NCBI GenBank assembly: GCA_021817185.1
Contig: JAKAVU010000067.1
Coordinates: 1-10,986, forward strand
DNA: 10,986 nucleotides
DNA from: a bacterium
GTDB taxonomy: Bacteria > Chloroflexota > Dormibacteria > UBA8260 > Bog-877
Direction of reading: 5' to 3'
Shown here in pieces: positions 5,527 to 10,986 of the stretch (the first letter of the stretch is position 1; each line of letters starts with the position of its first letter). Position numbers and translations under genes: made by a program. The notes beneath the pieces were generated by a model that ran no database searches, was not told where the DNA came from, and saw only the letters and a list, made by a program, of their open reading frames with translations.

Positions 5527-7292
5527 CCAAGGTCAAGCAGGTCGAGCTGCCGCAAAACCTGACCGTCAAGTCCTTCGCCGAAGCACTCGGGGTCTCCCCG
5601 GCCGAGGTCTCCAAGATCCTGCTCCAGCATCGGATCCTGGCGACCATCAACCAGTCCCTGGACCTGGGCACCGCGCGGCTGGTGGCGGAACAGCTGGACG
5701 TCGAGATCGCGGCGCCGGAGGCGGCGCCCCAGGCTCAGGTTGAGCGCTTCTCGGAGCGCGAGCAGTTCAAGCAGGACTCGGCCTCGGGCCAGTTGCGGCC
5801 ACGCCCTCCGGTGGTGACCGTGCTCGGTCATGTGGACCATGGCAAGACCAGCCTCCTCGACGCCATCCGGGAGACCAATGTGGCCGGTGGAGAGGCGGGC
5901 GGCATCACTCAGAGCATCGGCGCCTCGGTGGTGCGGCGCCAGGGTCGCGAGATCACCTTCATCGACACCCCGGGCCACGAGGCGTTCACCGCGATGCGGG
6001 CCCGGGGGGCCAACATCACCGATCTGGCGGTTTTGGTGGTGGCGGCCAACGACGGGGTCATGCCCCAGACCGCCGAGGCGATCCAGCACGTCCAGAACGC
6101 CGGGGTCCCGATCCTGGTCGCGATCAACAAGATCGACCTGGAGGACGCCAACCCGGATCGGGTCAAGCAGCAGCTGGCGGAGCGGGGAGTGGTCGTGGAG
6201 GACTTCGGTGGCGATGTGGTCTCCGTGCCGGTGTCGGCCAAGACCGGCGAGGGGCTCGACCACCTCCTGGAGATGATCCTTCTGGTCACCGACCTGCACG
6301 AACCGCGAGCCAACCCGGACCGGCCCGCGGAGGCCACCATCATCGACTCCCAGATGGACAAGGGCAGGGGCCCGGTGGCGTCGGTGCTGGTCCAGGAGGG
6401 AACCCTCAGGGTGCAGGATCACTTCGTGGTCGGACCGGTGGCGGGCCGGGTGCGGGCGCTGGTGGACGACCGGGGCCAGCGCGTGGAGAGCTGCGGCCCC
6501 GGGCTGCCGGTCCAGGTTGTGGGTCTTCCCGAGGTGGTGACCGCCGGCGACCGTTTGGAGGTGGTCCCGTCCGAGAAGGAGGCGAAGGCGAGAGCCGCCG
6601 CCACCCTCTTGGCCCAGCGCTCCGGGCGGGCCGAGGCTCCCAAGGTCAGCCTGGCCGAACTGAGCCGGCAGAGCGACCAGAGCGTGCGGGATCTCGACCT
6701 GGTGGTCAAGTCGGACACCCAGGGAGCGCTGGAGGCGCTCCGTTCCGCGCTCCTCAAGTTCGCGGACCCGCTGGTGCGGCTGCGGCTGGTGTACGAAGGG
6801 GTGGGGCCGATCACGGTCGCGGATGTCGACCTGGCCGCGGCCGCCAACGCCATCGTGGTCGGGTTCAACGTGCGCCCCGACGCCAACGCCAAGGTGGCGG
6901 CCGAGAAGCAGGGGATCGACGTGCGCACGTATGACGTGGTCTACCAGATCACCGAGGACATCGAGAAGGCGATCCGCGGGCTCCACGAGCCCACCTTCGA
7001 GGAGGTCTTCGAGGGCAGGGCGGAGGTCAAGGCCCGCATCCGGGTGCCCCGCAGCGGCGTCATCGCGGGCTGTCAGGTCACCGACGGCAAGATCAGCCGG
7101 GGTTCGACGGTGGCGGTCATGCGTGACGGCAGGGAGGTGCAGCGTGCCCGCATCGAGTCTCTGCGGCGCTTCAAGGACGACGTCCGCGAGGTGGCGCAGG
7201 GCTACGAGTGCGGAGTCGACCTCGGTGGCTATCAGGACTTTCTCGAGGGCGACATCCTCGAGAGCTACGTGGTGCAGCAGCGAAATCGCTGA
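5523..7292 (+). CDS. infB: Translation initiation factor IF-2, probable ATA start
   Basis: IF-2 is the GTPase that brings fMet-tRNA to the 30S subunit and promotes 50S joining. The 589-residue product has one IF2_N domain (about 8-60, LPQNLTVKSFAEALGVS), a very short linker, and the G domain with GHVDHGKT (102-109), GGITQ (126-130), DTPGH (148-152, catalytic His H152), NKID (202-205) and SAK (238-240). Domain II, domain III and the fMet-tRNA-binding C domain follow, ending in a usual ESYVVQQRNR-like tail. It is short beside E. coli (about 890) and Bacillus (about 716) because the N-terminal extension is missing. The residue after GGITQ is Ser131 where His is usual. Start: ATA 5523 overlaps the ylxR stop as ATAG and follows GGAGG by 7 nt. 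The only upstream alternative, GTG 5370, would overlap most of ylxR with an unrelated sequence. Downstream starts would cut into IF2_N. Confidence 0.95.
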   Translation: MAKVKQVELPQNLTVKSFAEALGVSPAEVSKILLQHRILATINQSLDLGTARLVAEQLDVEIAAPEAAPQAQVERFSEREQFKQDSASGQLRPRPPVVTVLGHVDHGKTSLLDAIRETNVAGGEAGGITQSIGASVVRRQGREITFIDTPGHEAFTAMRARGANITDLAVLVVAANDGVMPQTAEAIQHVQNAGVPILVAINKIDLEDANPDRVKQQLAERGVVVEDFGGDVVSVPVSAKTGEGLDHLLEMILLVTDLHEPRANPDRPAEATIIDSQMDKGRGPVASVLVQEGTLRVQDHFVVGPVAGRVRALVDDRGQRVESCGPGLPVQVVGLPEVVTAGDRLEVVPSEKEAKARAAATLLAQRSGRAEAPKVSLAELSRQSDQSVRDLDLVVKSDTQGALEALRSALLKFADPLVRLRLVYEGVGPITVADVDLAAAANAIVVGFNVRPDANAKVAAEKQGIDVRTYDVVYQITEDIEKAIRGLHEPTFEEVFEGRAEVKARIRVPRSGVIAGCQVTDGKISRGSTVAVMRDGREVQRARIESLRRFKDDVREVAQGYECGVDLGGYQDFLEGDILESYVVQQRNR

Positions 7293-7353
7293 CCATAGTG
7301 AGTGGCGCAGCCGGGCCTCGTCACCCGTTGCGATGCTCGAGGATGGACCGTTC

Positions 7354-7734
7354 GTGACTCGCGATTCCGCCAACCCCCACCGGATGGAGCGGCTGAATGC
7401 CCAATTGCTGCAGGAGCTGGCGCTGGCGCTGGCCCACGACGTGAAGGACCCGCGCCTGCAGATGGTGACCGTGATCGGCGTCGAGTGTGCGCGTGATCTC
7501 TCCGAGGCCAAGGTGAAGGTGAGCTCGCTCGGCGACGACAGGCGTCGCGAGGCGTCCCTCAAGACGCTCCAGGGGATGGAGGGGTACCTTCGGCATCTGC
7601 TCGGCTCGCGGTTGGAGAACCTTAGGCGGGTGCCCCGGCTCAACTTCCGCCTTGACGACTCGATCGCCTACGGGGTGAGGGTCGCGGTGATCCTCGATCA
7701 GCTGGAACAGGGGAGGGATCCCAGTGGAGATTGA
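7354..7734 (+). CDS. rbfA: 30S ribosome-binding factor RbfA
   Basis: RbfA is a small KH-fold protein that binds the 30S subunit near helix 1 of 16S rRNA and acts late in its maturation. The 126-residue product shows the family pattern: RMERLNAQLLQELA at the N-terminus, VKDPRLQMVTVIGVE, the DLSEAKVKVSSLG strand, and RRVPRLNFRLDDS before the last helix. GTG 7354 is chosen because GAGGA (7339-7343) lies 10 nt upstream and the product begins a few residues before the conserved RMER. ATG 7333 would add seven residues but has no Shine-Dalgarno sequence; ATG 7384 is inside the conserved helix. The 3' end overlaps nrnA by 11 nt, so the two are probably coupled. Confidence 0.93.
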   Translation: MTRDSANPHRMERLNAQLLQELALALAHDVKDPRLQMVTVIGVECARDLSEAKVKVSSLGDDRRREASLKTLQGMEGYLRHLLGSRLENLRRVPRLNFRLDDSIAYGVRVAVILDQLEQGRDPSGD

Positions 7735-8698
7735 GACGCTGCGGCGAATCGACGAGGTGATCCGCTCCAACCAGGACTTCCTCTGCGTCGCCCACAAGGA
7801 TGCCGATGCGGACTCGCTGGGGTCGGCCCTGGCGTTTGCCGACTACCTGAAGGGCATGGGGCGCCGGGTCAGTGTGTGGGCGCCCGATCCGCTGCCGTTG
7901 AATCTCGCCTACCTGCCCGGCTACGCCACCGTGAACCGCGACCCGGCGCCGGACGATGCGGTGGCGATCGCCTTCGACGCCGGCAGCCCCGGCCGGTTCG
8001 GCAACCTCAGGCCGAGGATCGAGCGCGCCCCGCTCACCATCCTCTTCGACCACCACGCCAGCAACGACGGCTTCGGCGACCTCGCCATCGTGGACCGGGA
8101 GGCTGCCGCCACCGGGGTCATCATCTACGACGTGCTGCGCCTCTGGGGTGCCCGGATTGGGCCTGAGGCCGCGACCAACCTCTACGCCGCCATCTTCACC
8201 GACACCGGCGGGTTCCGGCACGACAACACCACCGCCCATGTGCTCCACCTCGGGGCGGAGCTGGCCGACCTCGGCGCGGACGTGGCCTTCGTGGCGCTTA
8301 AGAGCTACAAGTCGCGTCCCCAGACCACCTTGCGTCTGCAGGCGGCGTCGTGCGCCGCCGCCCGCTACGAGTTGGACGGCCGTCTCACCTGGAGCGAGGT
8401 GACGACCGAGATGTTGGAGGAGACCGGGGCGCGGATGGAGGAGACCGAGGGCATCATCGATCTGCTGCAGTCGCTGGATACCATGGAGTGCGCACTGCTC
8501 TTCAAGCAGGAGCAGGCGAATCTCACCAAGGTGAGCGTGCGCACCCGTGGCGACCTGGCCGCCTACACCCTGGTCGCGGATGTCGGCGGTGGCGGTCATC
8601 TGCGGGCGGCGGGTGCTGAGGTGGAGATGGCCCTGCCGGAGCTGGAGCAGCTGATCCTAGCCAAGGCGCGGGCCGCACTTGCCGGGAACAGGTCATGA
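7724..8698 (+). CDS. nrnA: DHH/DHHA1 phosphoesterase, NrnA type (nano-RNase / pAp phosphatase)
   Basis: NrnA-type enzymes degrade 2-5-nt RNAs and dephosphorylate pAp; related actinobacterial enzymes also act on cyclic-dinucleotide breakdown products. The 324 residues carry all metal-binding motifs of the DHH domain: HKDADADSLGS (H24, D28, D30; alanine replaces the usual proline before D28), AFDAG (D85), FDHH (D109-H110-H111) and FTDTGGFRH (D160). The C-terminal DHHA1 domain has GGGGHLRAAGA (288-298), the substrate-binding glycine loop. Length is normal for the family. GTG 7724 has GGAGGG (7712-7717) 6 nt upstream and overlaps the end of rbfA. The place between rbfA and truB is a common one for nrnA in Gram-positive and related lineages. 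Exact substrate preference cannot be read from sequence. Confidence 0.93.
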   Translation: MEIETLRRIDEVIRSNQDFLCVAHKDADADSLGSALAFADYLKGMGRRVSVWAPDPLPLNLAYLPGYATVNRDPAPDDAVAIAFDAGSPGRFGNLRPRIERAPLTILFDHHASNDGFGDLAIVDREAAATGVIIYDVLRLWGARIGPEAATNLYAAIFTDTGGFRHDNTTAHVLHLGAELADLGADVAFVALKSYKSRPQTTLRLQAASCAAARYELDGRLTWSEVTTEMLEETGARMEETEGIIDLLQSLDTMECALLFKQEQANLTKVSVRTRGDLAAYTLVADVGGGGHLRAAGAEVEMALPELEQLILAKARAALAGNRS

Positions 8699-8742
8699 GC
8701 GCACCGTCCAGGACCGTGGCTAACCCCCTGCGCCGGGACAAA

Positions 8743-8747
8743 GAGGG
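8743..8747 (+). promoter_or_regulatory. Shine-Dalgarno sequence favouring the later truB start
   Basis: GAGGG lies 7 nt before GTG 8755. The earlier in-frame ATG 8695, which overlaps the nrnA stop as ATGA, has only a weak GGGA upstream. The site decides between a 303- and a 323-residue TruB. Confidence 0.5.
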
Positions 8748-8754
8748 ACCGCAG

Positions 8755-9666
8755 GTGACGGGGGTCCTCAACCTGGCCAAGCCGGAGGGGATCACCTCGT
8801 TTGCCGCGATCAGGGTGGCGCGCCAGGCGCTTCAGGAGCGTCACGTCGGCCATGCGGGCACGCTCGACCCCGCCGCCTCGGGGGTGCTGCCGCTATGCGT
8901 GGGCAGGGCGACCAGGCTGGTGGACCACATCCTGCGCCAGACCAAGACGTACCACGCCCGTCTGCGGCTGGGGGAGGTCAGTGACACCGGGGACCTGGAG
9001 GGAGAGGTCCGCCAGGTGGCGTCGGCGGCCCACCTCACGGAGGCCGCAGTGGCTGAAGCCCTCACCCACTTCGTGGGCCTGATCCAGCAGATCCCTCCGA
9101 TGCACTCGGCGGTGCGCCACCAGGGCAAGCACCTCTACGAACTCGCGCGCCAGGGGGTGACCGTGGAACGCAAGGCCCGCACCGCGGAGATCAAGGAGAT
9201 CCGACTGCGCCGGTTCACCCCCGGGGTGGTGGCGGAGGCCGAGGTGGAGGTGGTCTGCGGCAAGGGCACCTACCTCAGGGTCCTGGCGACCGACCTGGGC
9301 GAACGGTTGGAGGTCGGCGGGGTGCTGGCATGGCTCGAGCGGACCGAGTACGGGCCCTTCAAGCTGGCGGACGCGGTGAGCCTCGACGAACTCGCCAACT
9401 CACCCGATCCTCGCAGCCTGCTGCTGTCCCCTGAGGTGGTGGTCCAGGACCTGCCCCGGCTGGAGCTGCTGGCGAGCTCGGCGCAGGCCGTCCAGCGGGG
9501 CCAGGGGGTGTGGGTGCAACGGTTGCCCCACGGGCTACCCCAGGCGGCTGCGGGTGAGCCGTGGGAGGTGCGTGCCCACGGGGCGGATGGGCGGCTGCTG
9601 GCGATCGGAGAGCTGGTGGGGATGCGGTTCAGGCCGACCAAGGTCCTGCTGCCGCTGGGCGGCTGA
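8755..9666 (+). CDS. truB: tRNA pseudouridine(55) synthase TruB
   Basis: TruB converts U55 in the T loop of elongator tRNAs to pseudouridine. From GTG 8755 the protein has 303 residues, starting with the typical TGVLNLAKPEGITSF. The catalytic motif GHAGTLDPAASGVL follows at 32-45 with the nucleophile D38. Further signatures are TKTYHARLRLGEVSDTGD, IPPMHSAVRHQGKHLYELAR with the conserved Tyr, and CGKGTYLRVLATDLGE. The C-terminal part (beyond about 210) is a divergent PUA-like domain. I prefer GTG 8755 because of its good Shine-Dalgarno sequence and because family members begin only a few residues before this motif. ATG 8695 is possible and would couple it to nrnA by an ATGA overlap, adding 20 unconserved residues. 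The position between nrnA and ribF is canonical. Confidence 0.95.
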   Translation: MTGVLNLAKPEGITSFAAIRVARQALQERHVGHAGTLDPAASGVLPLCVGRATRLVDHILRQTKTYHARLRLGEVSDTGDLEGEVRQVASAAHLTEAAVAEALTHFVGLIQQIPPMHSAVRHQGKHLYELARQGVTVERKARTAEIKEIRLRRFTPGVVAEAEVEVVCGKGTYLRVLATDLGERLEVGGVLAWLERTEYGPFKLADAVSLDELANSPDPRSLLLSPEVVVQDLPRLELLASSAQAVQRGQGVWVQRLPHGLPQAAAGEPWEVRAHGADGRLLAIGELVGMRFRPTKVLLPLGG

Positions 9667-9688
9667 TCCAGGCGGTCTCGGTAGGCCC

Positions 9689-10636
9689 ATGACCATGCGC
9701 GCCGACTTCGGCATGCCGCTTGCCCTCGGGGCTCTCGAGGATGACGCCCACGTGCTGGTGATCGGCAACTTCGACGGCGTCCACCTGGGCCACCAGGCGC
9801 TGCTGGCGGCTGCCCGCCGCCACGCCGATCGCGCCCAGGGCCTGGTTCTCGCCGCCACCTTCATCCCCCATCCGCGGATCGTGCTGGGCGGTGCGGATCC
9901 GATCCCCCTGCTCAGCCCCCCAGAGATGAGGCGGCGGCTCCTGGGTGCGCTGGGGGTCGACCGGCTCCTGGTCCTGCCGTTCGACGAGCACCTGCGGTCG
10001 CTGGAGCCCGACGACTTCCTCAACCGATTGCGCTCCCGCTACCGGCTGACCGCGATCGTGGCCGGGCCGCGGTTCTCCATCGGCCGCGGCGGCAGCGGTC
10101 GGCTCTCCTTCCTGCAGAGCTACTGCGAGCAGGAGGGCCTGGCGCTCGAGGTGGTGGCGCCGGTCATGGTGGGGGGGCGAGAGGTCAGCAGCAGTGCCAT
10201 CCGCCAGCTGCTCTATGCGGGACGGCTGGAGGAGGCAAAGGTCCTGCTGGGGCACCCCTTCACCATCCTGGGCGAGGTGGAGCACGGTGAGGAGAGGGGC
10301 CGAAGGCTGGGCTTTGCAACAGCCAATCTGCGCTGGGCGGAGGGCCAGGCCCTGCCTCCGGACGGGGTCTACGTGATGCGGGCGAGGGCCGCCGGGATCG
10401 AGCTGCTGCCGGCGGTGGGCAGCATCGGCACCAGGCCACAGTACGGTCCCGGTCCCAGGACCCTGGAGGTCCACTGCCTCCAGGATCCCGGGTCGCTGTA
10501 CGGCCAGACGCTCGAGGTCCAGATCCTGAGCCGCCTTCGTGATCAGGCCGTCTTCGGCACCGAGGCCGAGCTGGTGGCCCAGATCTCCCGAGACGTCGAG
10601 GCTGCCCGCGAATACCTTCTAAGCCTGCCGGGCTGA
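9689..10636 (+). CDS. ribF: Bifunctional riboflavin kinase / FAD synthetase RibF
   Basis: RibF phosphorylates riboflavin to FMN and adenylylates FMN to FAD. In the 315-residue product the N-terminal FMN adenylyltransferase domain (about 15-175) has GNFDGVHLGHQ (26-36), TFIPHP (57-62), the GRGGSGRL loop (132-139) and VSSSAIRQLL (166-175). The C-terminal riboflavin kinase domain (about 183-312) has EVEHGEERGRRLGFATANL, PDGVYVM, GSIGTRPQYG, TLEVHCL with the likely catalytic Glu E260, and SLYGQTLEV. The kinase half departs from consensus: FATAN for FPTAN, SIG for NIG, and RPQ for RPT; the Thr and Asn of the TAN motif remain. ATG 9689 starts 22 nt after the truB stop; ATG 9695, two codons later, is better spaced (9 nt) from AGG 9683-9685. 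This is the last gene of the operon and is followed by a hairpin. Confidence 0.94.
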   Translation: MTMRADFGMPLALGALEDDAHVLVIGNFDGVHLGHQALLAAARRHADRAQGLVLAATFIPHPRIVLGGADPIPLLSPPEMRRRLLGALGVDRLLVLPFDEHLRSLEPDDFLNRLRSRYRLTAIVAGPRFSIGRGGSGRLSFLQSYCEQEGLALEVVAPVMVGGREVSSSAIRQLLYAGRLEEAKVLLGHPFTILGEVEHGEERGRRLGFATANLRWAEGQALPPDGVYVMRARAAGIELLPAVGSIGTRPQYGPGPRTLEVHCLQDPGSLYGQTLEVQILSRLRDQAVFGTEAELVAQISRDVEAAREYLLSLPG

Positions 10637-10639
10637 GCG

Positions 10640-10662
10640 CGCTGACCGACCCTTGGTCAGCG
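10640..10662. terminator. Hairpin between convergent ribF and glsB-like gene
   Basis: CGCTGACC (10640-10647) and GGTCAGCG (10655-10662) form a perfect 8-bp stem with a 7-nt loop, starting 3 nt after the ribF stop. The right arm contains the stop codon of the convergent minus-strand gene. Position and symmetry suggest a two-way terminator. No T-run flanks it on either side, so the mode of termination is uncertain. Confidence 0.55.
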
Positions 10663-10917
10663 GCGGGCCGAGGAGGGCTGGGAGATGCGGGTTGCCAAAG
10701 CGGAGAGGATCAGGGCGAGGATGATGGCGATCACCAGGCTGCCGTACTTGCCCCGGATGTGACCCTCGCCCAGGATCCCCAGTGACACGTAGCCTCCGAT
10801 CAGGCTGCCGGCCAGACCAGCGATCACCCGGATCGAGGCGGCGGCGCCCCGCGATTGCCTGACGAACAGAGCGCCGATCACCACGCCGATGACGATGAAC
10901 GCGATCAGGTGCAGCAT
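10657..10917 (-). CDS. GlsB/YeaQ/YmgE-type small membrane protein
   Basis: This is a small hydrophobic protein of 86 residues, with three predicted membrane helices (about 2-19, 31-48 and 58-75) and a short basic C-terminal tail (SQPSSARR). The start FIVIGVVIGALFV, the central AGLAGSLIGGYVSLGILG and the final LVIAIILALIL helix fit the transglycosylase-associated protein family (YeaQ/YmgE/GlsB), linked in some bacteria to envelope stress; its biochemical role is not settled. ATG at 10915-10917 has GGGAGG (plus-strand 10926-10931) 8 nt upstream, a strong site, which supports a real gene. It runs against the operon and shares a hairpin with ribF. The assignment rests on hydropathy and glycine pattern only, so another small membrane family is possible. 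Confidence 0.78.
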   Translation of the reverse strand: MLHLIAFIVIGVVIGALFVRQSRGAAASIRVIAGLAGSLIGGYVSLGILGEGHIRGKYGSLVIAIILALILSALATRISQPSSARR

Positions 10918-10967
10918 TCCCTTAGCCTCCCTCTTCCGAATGTGCCCCCGAAGATCCCGCCGGGCCG

Positions 10968-10985
10968 ATCCGCGGCGTAGCGGAT
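10968..10985. repeat. Small inverted repeat at the window edge
   Basis: ATCCGC (10968-10973) and GCGGAT (10980-10985) form a 6-bp stem with a 6-nt loop, about 50 nt upstream of the minus-strand gene. It could be a terminator of a gene beyond the window or an operator, but the context is cut off. Confidence 0.25.
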
Positions 10986-10986
10986 G

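Noticed and set aside
7278..7291. Hairpin CAGCG-AAAT-CGCTG across the infB stop codon as an internal terminator
   Set aside because: Only 5 bp, no T-run, and rbfA follows closely in a normally co-transcribed operon.
5439..7643. A 734-codon open frame on the minus strand opposite infB and rbfA
   Set aside because: It mirrors a certain gene in GC-rich DNA, has histidine/arginine/aspartate-rich shadow composition and no recognisable domain.

Overview
The window comes from a high-GC bacterial chromosome, with G or C at most third codon positions and GTG starts common. It holds housekeeping genes: the end of a recombination/repair gene, a protein-export gene, and a nearly complete transcription-termination/translation-initiation operon. 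Nothing in it suggests a phage, plasmid, insertion sequence or CRISPR locus. The lineage cannot be fixed by eye. A fused SecDF and the rimP-nusA-ylxR-infB-rbfA-nrnA-truB-ribF order fit a high-GC soil-type member of the Terrabacteria (Chloroflexota, Dormibacterota-like or Actinomycetota-like), which is an inference only.

Layout on the + strand: 1-534 is the 3' part of ruvB (Holliday-junction helicase), followed at once by an inverted repeat. 535-1005 has no gene I can support but is rich in short perfect hairpins and ends in a plausible promoter and leader for the next gene. 1006-3570 is a single-chain SecDF, the proton-driven accessory of the Sec translocon. 3571-3659 is a short intergenic leader with a -10-like hexamer. 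From 3660 to 10636 runs the operon rimP, nusA, ylxR, infB, rbfA, nrnA, truB, ribF. Its products act in 30S maturation (RimP, RbfA), transcription termination/antitermination (NusA), RNA binding (YlxR), initiation (IF-2), nano-RNA and pAp turnover (NrnA), tRNA pseudouridine-55 (TruB) and FMN/FAD synthesis (RibF). A hairpin at 10640-10662 closes the operon against a convergent minus-strand gene at 10657-10917 for a small GlsB/YeaQ/YmgE-type membrane protein.

The gene content is ordinary and I found no new multi-gene system. The most interesting points are at the level of signals. Two consecutive operon genes, ylxR and infB, seem to lack ATG/GTG/TTG starts at the only sensible positions. Their best starts are CTG (in a CTGA overlap with the nusA stop) and ATA (in an ATAG overlap with the ylxR stop, behind a strong Shine-Dalgarno sequence). 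Other points are eight cysteines in the extracytoplasmic head of SecD, a hairpin-rich region before secDF, a 10-base element shared by the regions upstream of secDF and rimP, and altered residues in the flavokinase half of RibF.
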